Source: Homalodisca vitripennis (taxonomy: Eukaryota; Arthropoda; Insecta; Hemiptera; Cicadellidae). Taken from it: a DNA stretch of 64,000 nt. A model generated the notes under the pieces. It searched no databases and was not told the DNA's origin. It saw only the letters and a list, made by a program, of their open reading frames with translations. This document shows positions 41,735 through 54,864 of the stretch, piece by piece (positions within the stretch are counted from its first letter, which is position 1; each line of letters begins with the position of its first letter). The DNA is taken from assembly GCF_021130785.1 (NCBI RefSeq), contig NC_060211.1:126305001-126369000 (forward strand), written 5' to 3'. The position numbers and the translations under genes were made by a program.

Positions 41735-42440
41735 AATAAGGGACATCCCATGGAAGGACATGCACTATAACCAAATTCAATCTTGTGTATATAAAAAATA
41801 ATGAGGTTTCAAGTAAAATTGAAATCTGTAACTTAAATACTTCCTCAATTATTGCCTGGATAGTTCTTCAATAATGCTTAGCTAAATCTCATGGACATAC
41901 AAGTACCTTCATTAAACTTAATCTTGCCTGTGCAAAAATGGGGGTTTATGCAAAATTTCCAGTTTATAGCTCAATTAGTTCTCGAGATATTTCCCTCAGT
42001 GACAGCCTTAACTACCGTCCAGCTATATTCCATAGAAGGACATGCACTATTATCAAGCTATATCTAGTGCATGTAGAAATTAACGAGGTTTCAAGCAAAA
42101 TTCATATCTATAACTCAAATAGTTCCTGAGTTATTCCCTGGATGAGTCTTTGCTAATGCTCACCTAAAGTTCATAGACAATCAAGCACCTTCATTAAACT
42201 TAATCTTGCCTGTGTAAAAATGGGGTTTTATGCAAAATTTTCAGTCTATAGCTCAATCTCTTCTCAAGATATTTTCTGAGTGACAGGCTTCACTACCATC
42301 AAGCTAAATCCCATGGACAGACATGCACTATTATAAAATTATGTCTTATGCATGTAGAAATTAATGAAGTTTCAATTAAAATATGAAATCTAAGGCTCAA
42401 TTCTTTCTCGAGTTTTCCCTCTGAATGCTTCATTAATGAA
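41735..42440. repeat. Tandem ~285-bp repeat, about 2.5 units
   Basis: Units start near 41750, 42040 and 42318 with GGACATGCACTAT; each also contains AATTAACGAGGTTTCAAG or a close variant, TCAATTAGTTCTCGAG and GCTCACCTAAA-like sequence. Another repeated block is TACCTTCATTAAACTTAATC (41911, 42191). Related to dispersed repeats near 46.3-46.9 kb and 57.1 kb. Confidence 0.8.
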
Positions 42441-42444
42441 ATCA

Positions 42445-43909
42445 ATCATACTATTTGATTTCAACAGAAATGAACAGAAATTTGTTCAAGGTTAGATTCC
42501 ACATTGCCTCCTACAAGGATGTCATTCTGAAGCAAAACAAATTGGTGGAATGTCTAGCATTACTGAGTAAGTGAAAGAAAGATGCATATCTGTAATATCC
42601 TTAGTCCGAATTTTACATAAGGTCTTATATTTGTGACATCCAACATGACTTACTTGTCATATGTTGGTCCAATCGTTATTAAAATGCACTGGAACCACCA
42701 AAGAAGGAGAGGTGACCGACCCCCTTTTATTAAAAGAAAATCATCAAAGTCCACTGTAGTTTTGGAAAAATCATACGAAAAATACAAAAATTATGTTGAT
42801 TCTAAACTAGTTGCCATATAAAAGTGCATTTTAAAGAACAGAATTTATCATGCTGTTTTATTATGGACTTGACAAATGGTAAATTTAGAAAATATTGTAT
42901 ATATTACGTTTTATTTATTTATTATTATACTTGTAGATAATAAGACAACAGTTTAAAGTATGCAAAAGTAAGAACTACACAATTGTATGATGAGCGTCCT
43001 GCAAGATGTTTCCTTTGACAAAAGAAGCTGCACACTTGACTTAATTGGGGCACCTTGACTGTGCCACAGACTCGTTAATAGACCTGGCATTGAGTGGCAC
43101 CGAGACCAAACGACTTTAACTCGGTCAATACACGAGCATAACAGTGAGTTGTACACTGCTGAATGGTCTCACAGTTCAACAGCAATCTTGATAGTTTAAC
43201 TGCAATTACTGTAGATAAAACTTGAGTCAACACCATCACACTGCTCTACTCTTGTATTACTGTTATAATTAAAAATCATAGGAGTCTCAAGCTCTAAGAT
43301 ATATTTTCATTGTTGTACAGGAATGTTTCTTTTAACAGATATTTGAACTTGTGACTTAATTTAGAAAATAAAGTAACATTTTTTTAAACATAGATTCTAT
43401 ACAATTTATTCATAACATCTTGGAATTAAGGAAAAATATAATTTATAAATAACAGATTAACGCGTATCGGCCCAGACAATAAAGTAAAAATTGACTCTCT
43501 GTATAAGGACTGAATATTCCACTGTAACCATATGGCTATATTAGGCTACTATGGATTAAATTAAGTTATTAAATTTTAAATTTATAAAATTTTTAAATAA
43601 CAAACATTAGATTGTAAATAACTTGTTATTTTTTACAGCTAATTTTAGTAATTACTGCCGGTTTTCTTTTTCAATGTCAGTCTATAATAAAATTTAATGT
43701 TTTACTCCATTATTGGCTGGAGTTATTAAGATCCAAATTATTTCTTTTTATTAGACAACTCACTAGTGTAGATATATCACATTTAATTGCATTTTATTGA
43801 CCTACTGGTAACAAACATTCAACTACCAAGAGCTAGCTCATAAATCGATCATGATCTTAACAAAAAATATATTGTACCTTATATTCACCAAGAACTGTAA
43901 TAGACTTAC
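42445..43909. other. NT5DC intron 3, right part, nothing recognised
   Basis: AT-rich; a plus-strand frame at 42633-42821 (HWNHQRRRGDRPPFIKRKS) has no identifiable family. Confidence 0.5.
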
Positions 43910-44137
43910 CTGTGCACTCTTGCCGTGTGTTTCAACGTAGGCTAGAGGGATGATCTTGTTCTTGTACAGTCGTAGCACTTCCTCATCAGAGACCGGAGAT
44001 AGCCCACGGTACACAGTACCCAACTGGATCTGCAGGAACGAGTCGATCTTCATCAACAAACCTTTCTCGATGTCGTAGTGAAGTCCTCTAATTGCAAACC
44101 CTGGCGTGTACTCCAACCTACCGATCTCTTCCGGGTA
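43910..44137 (-). CDS. NT5DC2/3-like 5'-nucleotidase-domain protein, exon 3
   Basis: 228 bases, phase 0 both ends; acceptor CTTTTGTTGTAG, donor CAG|GTAAGT. The peptide begins [20 protein letters not shown], continues [20 protein letters not shown], then [20 protein letters not shown] and ends in [11 protein letters not shown]. The family has [45 protein letters not shown]. This is part of the core between HAD motif I and the cap. Confidence 0.96.
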
Positions 44138-46270
44138 CTACAACAAAAGGCCTACAATCAATCAGTAACTCAAGTATAACCAAAACGTTTATACATATAA
44201 ATGTTTTGCAACCTTATAACTAAAAATCACAGATGCTGTAATAAAACTTTCTATATGGATGACTAATATTATGAATAATTTTACAATGGTACAAAAAGGA
44301 AAGTGGTTTTACATGATTTTATCATGACTAATATTAAAATGATAAATATTGTTTGGTTAACAATTCTACATTTAAGGATTCGGTAGCTGCAGCATAAGAA
44401 GAGGATAACAGTTGTAATACAAACACATGTACAGTATGCAAATGTTGAGTTGAGCTCCATTTTACCCCTTTCAACCATAGCTGTGTTACATTTATAGTAT
44501 GTTCCAATATTTACAATACACGCCATAAGTTATAAACTTGAGGTTTTACATTTATTTTTGCACCAAATTTTTAATTAAGAAGACAAGTTGGACAAAATAA
44601 AAATAATGTACTGCAAACAATTGTAACAAAAACTTAACAATACATAATGTTAGATATCTCTGTTTAAATAGATTTTAAAGTATAAAATTTTGAATACCTG
44701 ACTAACTTTGGATTTATATTTAACATACATAATATATCTGAAAAAAAAAACGATTGACAAACATGGAAATAAATAAGACAAGGAAAAAGATAAGGTATCA
44801 GTAGATTACATGTTGATATAACCACTAAACAGCCAGTTAATTAATTGATTTTTAGTAACTAACTCAAGGGAGGAGGAGAACTGGAAATGTCACTTATAAT
44901 TGCTGTCATGGATCTGATCTTTATCTTACGTTCAGGGTATTATTCTCTGTATTTTAACCATATTTTAGTTTTACTAAGCCACTCTGCCTAATCTGTAACA
45001 CGGCTGATCCACCTCCATATGTGCACTTCAATGAGTAACACGACACTTTGAAACAGTGTAAGTGCTCATGAAACGTTTTATGGATCTTGTGCATGTATTA
45101 ATAGGTCCTAATAATCAGTAGTAAATGTCTACTTGAGATTCATGGTGGGTTATTAAATAAAATGTCAGTAATTGATTGTGAATATTGTGATAAAGCTCTA
45201 AGAGCCCTCTTTAACTTACTGAGTGCTTATTACTTTGAACCTTGAGTGCTGGCAGCTGGAAATTACAAAAACAAGTTTCCTTATGACTGAGGGTTTCAAG
45301 GAATTTTTTATTTATTGCCTGGACAACAATGTCTACTATTTTTATAACTATTTCAATCACACTTAATATTTCGAAAAACCCCACAATTAAAAATAGCATT
45401 GTAGGTATTTAAAAAAATTATTAACATGCTTAACTACTTGTATAAACTTTATGTATAAAAAGTATTGATAAGTATTGCAAATATATGTATGAGAACTTTT
45501 TCATAATCTTAAAGGCTCTATCTGAGTTCTAATGATGTCACACACATAATTATTAACATAGCACCACTGTTGCGATTGAAAAACCATGTACAGTCTTTTT
45601 TGTTGGATATGTATATTGTCTATCATCTATCCACAATATAATAAATATGAGTATTAATTCTGTAATCACCATTCAGAAGTGAATGTGTTAAACATTAAGT
45701 TTATTTTAGAGATATGAGAGCAATAAAAAATTTTGAAATATTAACCCCCATTTTGTGCATTTTGTCAGATATCAAATGAAAGCATGTTAAAAACGGGTAA
45801 TGTTTTTACTTTGAGAAAAAAAAAATCAGCAGCACATGTTTGAAAGAGAAAAATTTAATAACTCCATAACGGTTTTTTAAGTTCCTAAAATTATGTTGTT
45901 TCATTACATTTTTTGCTGGTTTTTACAAAAAAAAAAAAAAAAACAAAAAACAAAACAAAAAACTGGTTTGTTGAGTTTAGATATATATACTTTTTTATGC
46001 AAATTTGTTAATTTTTGATATATTTTTTGAGTATTTTAAATATCAGTTTATGGGTAATCATCACACAAACAAAGCTAATCGCCAATTTGTGCTTTGGTTA
46101 TTTCCACAGTACACTAAATAGTAGAAATAAAATTATAAAATACTCCAGAATGGATGACATATAACAACAACACACAGGATTTGTCTGGACAGTGCAACTA
46201 CAGCAAAATCACCAAGGTTCAAACACTCATGACAGAAGTGCGGTCATCTAGTATTGCTCACTAGTCAGAA
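44138..46270. other. NT5DC intron 2, right part, nothing recognised
   Basis: AT-rich. Low-complexity A-runs occur near 45928-45962. No exon or element ends seen. Confidence 0.6.
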
Positions 46271-46284
46271 CTACTTGAGCAATA

Positions 46285-46965
46285 CATGGTTGTAATTAAC
46301 TGACCTATACACTTGAAATTGTGCATGAAGCTTTATTTATATATGAGGGACACTGAAATAGATGAAGGAACATATCACGCCATGGAAATAGGCTGAGCGT
46401 TAGCGAATATGTTTACATTGGTCTTATGGGTAACCATGATGGAAAAAAGAAAATATCAGAATAAATAAATTAGTATGCAAACAGTACACACATAAGAGAT
46501 TTAAATAAGTATCAACACATGTAGCCTAACTATGCCAACACATAAATCATTTTATAGTGACTTGGTGTGTATATTTTTATAATTTAAACGCTGATATGAA
46601 ACCCAATTTAATGAACAAAAACGTGAATGTATTATTTGGAAAGATAATAGAGAAACATTTCACATGTAGACTTTACATTTTGCATGAAACTTCATTTTTA
46701 CATGAATGAATTCTATGATGTTGCATGTATAATCATGGAATTTGGCTGAGCATTGTTGGTCTCTATTAATCAGTAAGCTGAAACAATTTCTATTTTTTTG
46801 CCAGGGATGTAAACATTACTTTGTCGTACGATTCTCCGTTGAAGACAACAGATAAGAATCTGTTAATCATGAAATGACCTATACACTTAAAATTTTGAAT
46901 TGAACCTCTGAGAAGCCTGTTACGCGACACATGGTGTGGTGTACCCCTACATTGAATTATGTGAA
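46285..46965. repeat. Dispersed repeat, three degraded units
   Basis: Units near 46300, 46660 and 46870 share TGACCTATACACTTGAAATT, GCATGAAGCTTTATTT and CATGGAATTTGGCTGAGC or variants. The first carries GGCTGAGCGTTAGCGAA (46391). The same consensus recurs near 57080-57210. Confidence 0.75.
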
Positions 46966-47274
46966 CAACAATAATAATTAATGACACCTCTAATTATACA
47001 ATTTTTTGTTTAGTTTAATTTGAAGTATTTAATATATTTATGCTTTACTCCACATTTGGAATCTTAGATAAATCGACAATGGCTGATTTCTTTTGGGAAC
47101 ACAATTATTTTTGTAGGCTATTGACAAATTAAAAAAAAGGATCCAAGTTCGTTGAAAATACTAGACAGTATGGAAGATACTAGGATTTGAATATAGATAT
47201 TCTCAGACACAGAATGAAAGTAACATTGTCTCCAGTTATGTGAAAATGGAAAAATCACATCTAATTTATATTAA

Positions 47275-48030
47275 ATACTGTTGGTCAAAAAGCGACTACT
47301 TCCGGTCACTGTAAGTTACTTCCACTCTAAGGTATTTTAGGAGCTATAGTAGAGTCTGCATTGTTACACTGATCAAGAAAATATAGACATATATACGTCT
47401 GAAAGGTCTTCTTTCGTTAAAAATTAACTCCTTCCACCTATTATAATCTACTTGCGGTCTAAGGTATTTTTGGTGCTTATAGTCTGCTGAGGGTAAAGAA
47501 TGTGTGAGTCAAATTTCAAATATCTGGGAAATTCAAAGAAAATCCCAGACTATTGGGATATTGGGACCATTTGACTATTGGACTTACCTGGGAATTGCTG
47601 GGGTTTTTTGAAAAATAAAATATATTTCTTCAAGGGGCAAACTATTTCAGCCCCCATGGACTTAAGTTCATGACAAATATTGACTTTGTCTATTGAGACC
47701 AAAAGGCATGTGTATTTCAAATTTCGTCATTCTAGACTATTGGAAAATTGAAAAAATATCATTCTTCTAGGGTTGCAAACCCATTTCAACCTCTTTGGGT
47801 GGCTGATCTTCATGAGAATGTTTTTTTTTTAAATATGTAAATCAAGAGGTACGTATGTGTCAGATTTCATCTTTTTATGTCAATGGTAAGTTTGCACTAC
47901 TATTCTTCTAAGAGTTGCAACCCCATTTCAACCCCTTTAGGTATTGATCTTCATAAAAGTGCTTTAGTTTTTCTATTTAAGTCATGAAGCATTACGCATA
48001 TAAAATTTCAAATTTCTGGGATATTGGGAA
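47275..48030. repeat. Tandem repeats: ~155-bp pair, then three ~140-bp units
   Basis: At 47300-47480 two units share TCTAAGGTATTTTAGGAGCT / TCTAAGGTATTTTTGGTGCT. From 47520 on, units at about 47634, 47769 and 47912 share TTGCAAACCCATTTCAACC, GGTxxTGATCTTCATGA and ATTTCAAATTTCTGGG. Confidence 0.7.
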
Positions 48031-48264
48031 GTTGGAGAATTAGTGATGTGTGAGTGAGGGCTTTATCTTTTATATAATTATTTACAGACAATGAACCCAA
48101 AATTGAGCCCTGTACATTTGTCAGATGCCTACTGATTTTGCAAATATAAGAGGCTATTTTACTAAATAGAGCCTATGTATATTAGTTTATTAAGTGAACC
48201 ATTTACAGGTAATATAAAAATGTACATACACAACTTTTAATGAAATAATTATAATATTTCTTAC

Positions 48265-48440
48265 CTTAAATTTTGATATGAGAGTATCTCGTCCCAAGTT
48301 ATATAATAAAAAATCCATTGAAGGTTTATATACTGCCAGTGTGTAGTCATAATCAAATCCATACACCTTAACTTCATCCAGATCCAATTCATTGCAAGCA
48401 AATACTCCTCTAGGGTTAACGTTTGGTGGAAGTTTCTTTG
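48265..48440 (-). CDS. NT5DC2/3-like 5'-nucleotidase-domain protein, exon 2
   Basis: 176 bases; acceptor AATTTTACAG, then CA completes Ser with the last T of exon 1; donor AAG|GTAAGA. The peptide KKLPPNVNPRGVFACNELDL is followed by DEVKVYGFDYDYTLAVYKPS, then MDFLLYNLGRDTLISKFK. DYDYT is HAD motif I (DxDxT), containing the predicted nucleophile and general acid Asp pair; the family reads NPRGVFVNxELxLxxIxVYGFDYDYTLAxY. Confidence 0.97.
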
Positions 48441-48569
48441 CTGTAAAATTAATATTAGGTATTAAGACACTATTTTAGTCCATTGAAGGACTTGTCTTAT
48501 TACTATCTACTATAAACCTTACTGCTAAGTACATTACCATACCAGTATGCATTTGTAAATTCGAATTTT

Positions 48570-48975
48570 TTAGGTTTAAACCGCTGCCATAATGGAAAGA
48601 AATCGCGTACCAAACTGGCTAATGAACTTAGTTAAGGTATTTAAAAGACCATTTTTTGTACAAAGTTTGAACTTGTTTCAGCACTCCTATAGCCACACTT
48701 GGTGATAGAAAAATTCTAATACAATTTATACACAATAAATATTTCAAAAACAGTTTGACATATAACAAATTATTTATTACAATAGTTTTAGAAAATTGTA
48801 CGAGCATTAAAAAACACTTTTTGCTTCATAAATAATGGAGTGAATTTAAACAAGTTTATATAGCCACCATATTGAAACATAATGGCATGACAAGCTGACC
48901 AACGAAATTAACTAAAACACATATAAGATAAATTTATGTACCAAACTTAAACTTTTTTGGAACAGCTATCATCAC
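48570..48975. repeat. Diverged ~310-bp direct repeat (two units)
   Basis: Units near 48585 and 48870 share CATAATGG, TACCAAAC, CTGGCTAATGAACTTAGTTA (against GACCAACGAAATTAACTA), TTTGAACTTGTTTCAGCAC (against TTAAACTTTTTTGGAACAGC) and TATAG/TATAGC endings. Confidence 0.5.
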
Positions 48976-48979
48976 ATTA

Positions 48980-51070
48980 TATAGCATAGATATATAATAT
49001 TTTGAACGGGGGTAATTTTGGGCTATTAGGGTAATGTTCAATGAAGCTATGCAAAATTTGCAGCAAGTTCTACCATGTGGGCAATTGTAATAGGCTGATT
49101 TTGTATTAAACATAATTAATTAATACTTAAAAGACGTTCCATTTTCTCTAATACATATTTTAGGAGAAAATTTTCATTTCACACTAAAACTGAAAAACAC
49201 AATTCACTTTACAAAACAACTATTTTAACACCAATACATAGCTTAGGTAGAGTAAAAAAACCCCTATGAAAATTTGTAATCATCATCAATGTTTCCAGAA
49301 ATTTGACTTATTGGCAATCGTAACCCTCAGTCTCAAAAACCTTTTCTGAAAAAATTATGTACACAGAGGTAAAAAAAGACAACTGATTTCATGTTACAAA
49401 AATAGGATTCTCGCCATTTCTTGACTTTGAATGCTTAGAACACTTAATGCAGACTTAATCATTACAAGAACCACAGATAAGGATCTCATGAATGCTATGG
49501 ATCTTACTCTCACAGAAACAGATGTAAAATCTACAAGTCAACACTAATGATAAAAAACTTTGGTGAACTAACATAAGAAGTATGAAAACAAAATCGAAAA
49601 GTAGGCATTTCAAAACAGTTAAGTAGAGCTGCAGTTATATACAGCAATGAATCGCCAACGAACAGTCTGTTACTATAGTTGCTGACAGACTGAGCACATG
49701 CCAAAAACCCAAAGCAAAGTAAAGAATTTATTTTTTGAATTTTTATATGTTAAAATACTTTGTTTTCATCGGATCTTTTTAGTAGCACATTACATGATTG
49801 TCCCCAAACAGGCAGGACTAGTATTACACAAAAGTATTTTTCACCTTTACTATAATACTTTGTAAACTCCCTGCCTCTAACTAAGGGATGTATGCATGAT
49901 ATTCTTACTGGAAGAATATTAAAGAGCTTGAAATGGTGGAATCACCCTTTAATGATAACCGTTTCACCAATGAAGAAGAGAGAATGGTATAGGACTGGAG
50001 TTTTATGGATCAACTTTATAAAACTTAATGAAATATGTGTAAAAGTTTATACGTATTATTTTTAACACACTTAAGAACACTTTCTTCGAAAGCTCTCAGT
50101 TGAGAAAACGTAACATTGTGACACTACAGAGGCTGTTCCAGGCTCTTTGAGAGCTGTAAATCCAAGTTGTTTTAGAAATATCATTCCAGCCGTCCTGGTC
50201 ACAGATCACTGAGAATTTTAGGAATTATTGCTCAAGATAGTTTTGAAGAGCATATTGTTCTGAACAAGGACAGATATACTGGGATTGAGCTAAAATTAAT
50301 AATTTTTGTAAAATAATACAAAACATTACATTGTCTACTTTTTCAGAGAAAACTTAAGATTATTATAAAGGAATCCAGGGGCGGCCCGAAATAGAAAATT
50401 AACCTGTACACCACTCCTTTAATTTTTATGAACCCTCTATTACAGTTATTTTATGGAATATATATTTAAAAAAATAAATAAATATCCTTTACGTAACGAC
50501 CACACCTCCAATCTTCCTAGCTGTACATAGAAAGAACTAGTATTTGCTTTTAGTGGAAAATGGAGAGGGGATTGATAATGTATGCAATCAAACATTAGGA
50601 TTTGAGATAAGGACAAACCCATTAGTTCATATTTTATATATCATTGGTTTTTAATATTATGTACATCTTTAATGTACTTCTTTAATATTATGTAGCCTAT
50701 TAAAGAAGTAGGATGTTCAGAAAATGTGAACTACGATAAGGAAACAGATTTTATTACCCACAACTGTTCAGAAAACAAAAGAGCTTCTTCAAACATTATA
50801 CATAATATTACTACAAAATAAAGAGCAGGGATCTATGTTCATCTACTATGTAGTGATAGATAATGTGAACTAATGAACATATTTACTTTCCCTAATCTTA
50901 TCAGTGACAGTCGGCTCCAAGAATACTTCTGAATCGGGTTCTAGCTATAATGAAGAAGTTAGGTAATAAGTAATGATATAATAAAATTGGTATATAATTT
51001 CATCTCTAGAGATTTCTAGGTACTTTGGATCCAGAGGCCACTATTTTAGGAAATATTTTTGTTATCGGTA
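48980..51070. other. NT5DC intron 1, nothing recognised
   Basis: AT-rich, stop-rich on both strands. Confidence 0.6.
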
Positions 51071-51078
51071 ACTAAAAA

Positions 51079-51726
51079 AACTATGTTATTACTGAGACTT
51101 ACTTTGACTTACTGAGAAAATTATTTGTCATTATGATAATTAGTTCTGTTTTCGGCCTCCCAAAAAGAAGCAATGTAAGCGAGAAGGAGGCCACTATGTT
51201 TCTACTACTTGTTATTAGACTATTTAGGTAGGTAAATATATACATATATATTGTAAATATAAAAATTACTAATGCTCACGTGATCTGAGCTTGATTTAGG
51301 TATTATCTTAATGGATGTTTTTTTTTCGCCAGAAGTGTGGGGTGGCACCACCATAACCCACACGTCTAGCCAGGGACATTTCTGATCTGTACTTTCCCAA
51401 TCTCAGATCACGTGCCAGATCATCCAACGCCTTCGGCGCTACCCCGCACTTCTGGTAAGAAAAAAACCCTTGAGATAGTACCCAAATTCAAGTTCAGATC
51501 ACATGAGAGTTCTTAAAGGTTATCTTTAATTTGGTACTCTTGTAATATATTTATGATTACCTAATCTAAACCTACTTATATCGCATAATAATAAGTAGTA
51601 AGTAGGGATAGAGTGGCCTCCTTGCCGACATCCTGCTTTTGGTAGACAGGAAGCAAGAAACCGATCGTTATGACAAATAGTTTTCATAGTAAGTCAAATA
51701 AAGTTTGTTCTTTCTAATAATGTAGT
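51079..51726. repeat. Foldback element with ~270-bp inverted arms
   Basis: Arms at about 51079-51345 and 51430-51726 are inverted copies. Left blocks GACTTACT, ATTTGTCAT, CGGCCTCCC, AAGGAGGCCACTATG, GATCTGAGCT and CGCCAGAAGTGTGGGGTGGC each have their reverse in the right arm in reverse order. A ~85-bp loop separates them. No coding sequence. Target duplication not established. Confidence 0.8.
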
Positions 51727-51729
51727 TTT

Positions 51730-53410
51730 TTAGGTAAGAGTCCAAATCACTGCTGCCAGTCTGAGCTTCCAAATTTTATGATACAACGTGCGAATTTGCC
51801 GTGCCACTGTAACAACCGGAAGGAATGCTGCTCGTCTCAGGATCATCCAGAAATTAATAAAACCTTATCATTTCTAAAGCAATATACAGAAATTTTAGCT
51901 CAATAAAAATAAAGATTCATAAAATTTAATTTCATTCTAATTATGAGTAAAATTATACCTCTGTTCATACCATCTGGAGGATTGTATTATTTTCTTTGAA
52001 CAGTACATTTTAAGAAAATTTACAAGGCTCCCTGAATATGAACACCACTTTCATTACACAATAGATGCTTTTATTTTTTTAGTTGGAATTTTTAATTCAC
52101 TCAGATTGAAAATCCGGGCAGAAGGAAGTGAGGAGATTGTGCTGAATCATCAGACGAATCTTCTTTTCAATTTTCATATATTGGGAGAATGAAAGTAGTG
52201 CCTGTAATATAGGAGCTTTCCGGAATTCATCAGATTTTTGTTATCATGGGATGGTATCAACCCTTGTTAGAGATATAATTTTAAAGTGAAATTCTTTTTT
52301 ATATTGTTTATTTTTAATAAACACCTTTCAGAAATGGTGTCCAGTGCAGTGGCATGGACCTAGAGCTGACTGAAACAAAAAGGTCTAAAATTTTTTTAAA
52401 TATATTTGAGGATGTCAAGTAATAGATTCAATTATTTTTCAACACCTTGTTTACTGAAACCAGTTGGAAAGACATTCAGCCAGTTAGTCAAAATGTTAGA
52501 AAAATGGTGATATGGTTTGTCTTCACTGCTGAAATTGTAGCATCACTTCAGTTTCACATAGTTACTCCCCTCCACCCATACATAGCTGTCACCCAATTTT
52601 GAACATAAATTAATTGACGTTTTGTATCTTCCCCTTCAAGCACAAGTTTTTTTCCCTTTAATTATTACAATAAATAACTACAGATGATGTATTTTCTATA
52701 AAGGCTGACATGCTCCTAAATCATTTTACTTCACCGATCACAAAATGATTCACACTGAAATGTAGTATATTTCTTTCTCTTACTACTGAGACACAGCACA
52801 CCTGTTTCTGTTCCCTCAAATAACAATGATTGATTAAAAATTATATACTTCGAGTGAAGTATAGCTTGATTGATGCGAGTTTTGAATGAAATTGATAGCA
52901 TGTTTTCTACTACTACATACTACTTCATACGCTCATGATATTGCATCTATAGACATAAGATAAATCAAATTGTGCAGTTTAGAACTTCCTGAATCCATTG
53001 ACACCACAATCATTTGAGAGATGAATACTGTAGATGATTAATCGTACAAAAACCCAAACGTTCCTGCCACACTCCGTTAGGATTTCTAGGAATTATGGTA
53101 TGCTACTCTCACACTTCTAAGGTTAAAGGATTTGCTAAAAATGTTCCATTTTTAGATTTTATATACTTGTTTAGTTGTTGTGGTTGTTACACTTTTAAGT
53201 AAACTTAAAATATTATTGCAAAGACAAGTAATAATTTGATTTTGATATGTTTGTTATTGTATTTAATATTTTAGATAAATTATTATCAATTTTTAATCAA
53301 TTATCAACTGTTTAGTTATTGGATCTAGATATCAATAATTATACTAAGAGGTTATAAGCTTGTGAAAACCAGTTCCACATTCCATACTCAGTCCTAGGTT
53401 TTAAATTATA
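51730..53410. other. NT5DC intron 1, nothing recognised
   Basis: AT-rich; no exon or repeat end seen. Confidence 0.5.
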
Positions 53411-53411
53411 C

Positions 53412-53983
53412 AATTGCGGGGTAGAGTACGATAAGCGGACTTGGTTTATCATACCGATATTGACAAATGATATTACTTAATTATAACTATTGATATAATG
53501 AACCGATACTGATTTTTAACAATAACTAACTTTTACATATAAAGAATGAATTGTTTTTTATAGACAATAACCCAGTCGCTCGTGGGGAAACGTGAAATGA
53601 ATTTTTAAATGTGGCATATCAGCCGATCTGCTTGCAGATTATCTATGTGAGTATTGTACAGAAGAGAAGTACGGTTTTCTAGAGAGGATGCTTTCAACAA
53701 CTTCTTGAAAGTGATTAATCATTGCTACCCGGGAGAAAAACATAAATAGATATTTAACTTTTTCCCATATAAACGTTTCTAATTCTTCGATTGATTGTTA
53801 TAGCTCCTTTATTTCTTACATTGGTTACTATATATATAATGTTATTTTAATTTCAAATATGATTGTTATTATGACTATAGATATCTTGATGATTTATAGA
53901 CTCGTATTCAATATATGAATATTTAGTATCGATGATTATACTAATCTGATATAAAAACGGGTCCACTTATCGTACTTTACCCC
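53412..53983. mobile_element. MITE with GGGGTA..ACGATAAG ends, AATTGC duplicated
   Basis: Left end GGGGTAGAGTACGATAAGCG; right end, reversed, GGGGTAAAGTACGATAAGTG, both continuing GGAC. AATTGC flanks both ends directly, a 6-bp duplication. Coordinates are accurate to a few bases. A diverged reverse copy occurs at 11.9-12.4 kb. The conserved inside reads (plus) CTGCTTGCAGATTATCTATG and AGTACGGTTTTCTAGAGAGG, with traces of a frame (QIIYxxIVQKR, then TVF, W or stop, RGC) common to both copies. Confidence 0.8.
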
Positions 53984-53989
53984 AATTGC

Positions 53990-54689
53990 ACAATTTAAGA
54001 GCTTGAAAGAGATGTCAGATAGTCCTTTTCCCTTGCCTAAAATATACTAACCTCTGTAATTTCTAGGGACTATAATAGCCTATCCTACTTTTTACCTCTA
54101 GACTGCCTATTGGAGTAACATTTAAAAATCAAGTTAAACTAATATAGTAAGAGAACTTATGGTAGATTAGTGTTACAGCGTATCTTATTAAGATTACTGT
54201 TTAATTAGTCTAATTTTAACAAAATCTGTGTAGCCTAACAATGATACCTAGTATTTAACAGCTAACTCAACATGTCTGCGCATGAAATTCCAAGCAACAA
54301 GCTACACTAAAAAATTACTTGATTAATTTAATAAAACTAATTTGAAATTAGCATAATTAGGCTTAATAAAACAATAATAAACAGTCTAGACAATAATTAT
54401 CAAATAAATGCCAAGTAAACATATTACATTATCCTACAGGTTTAATATCTATTGTTGATGGAAATATATACTTTTCTTAGAAGTTTCTATGATATATATT
54501 ATGAGAATTTAATGTAAAATTGCTAGATTTTTAGGATACGTACGTATTTTAGGATAAAATATGTACGTTGCATTTATAGTATCCTACAAGCTTGATATTG
54601 AGTGTCCAAGGAAAATTAACGCGTTTGGGTAAAAACATAAAATTATTTTCACCTAGTTACAAGCCTATCCTGAATTAATTTGTACTTAC
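53990..54689. other. NT5DC intron 1 near exon 1, nothing recognised
   Basis: AT-rich intron adjoining the first donor. Confidence 0.6.
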
Positions 54690-54864
54690 ATTCATATTTC
54701 TGTTTTGTTCTGAAATAAGCATCGATCGGATCACCTGTTGGTATTTCCACTGTTTTTCGAGGAGAGCTCATATGTATTTGTGCGGTCCATTGTAAAAGAA
54801 TTGATTGTTGTTTGCCGATACTTTGTGAAAATTGACATAACCTTGACAGACTAACGAAGTTCAT
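54690..54864 (-). CDS. NT5DC2/3-like 5'-nucleotidase-domain protein, exon 1 with start
   Basis: The start ATG is at 54864; an in-frame TAG lies five codons upstream and a G at -3, which fixes the start. The first ~37 residues (MNFVSLSRLCQFSQSIGKQQ, SILLQWTAQIHMSSPRK) have no acidic residue and several Arg/Lys, consistent with a mitochondrial presequence, as predicted for NT5DC2/3. The rest, PTGDPIDAYFRTKQKYE, leads into exon 2. Donor GAAT|GTAAGT, phase 1. The gene belongs to the HAD-superfamily IG-type 5'-nucleotidases. Substrates of these proteins are not firmly known. Confidence 0.92.

Noticed and set aside
41735..42440. CRISPR-like array
   Set aside because: Whole ~285-bp units are repeated with drift; there are no short identical repeats with unique spacers, and the genome is eukaryotic.
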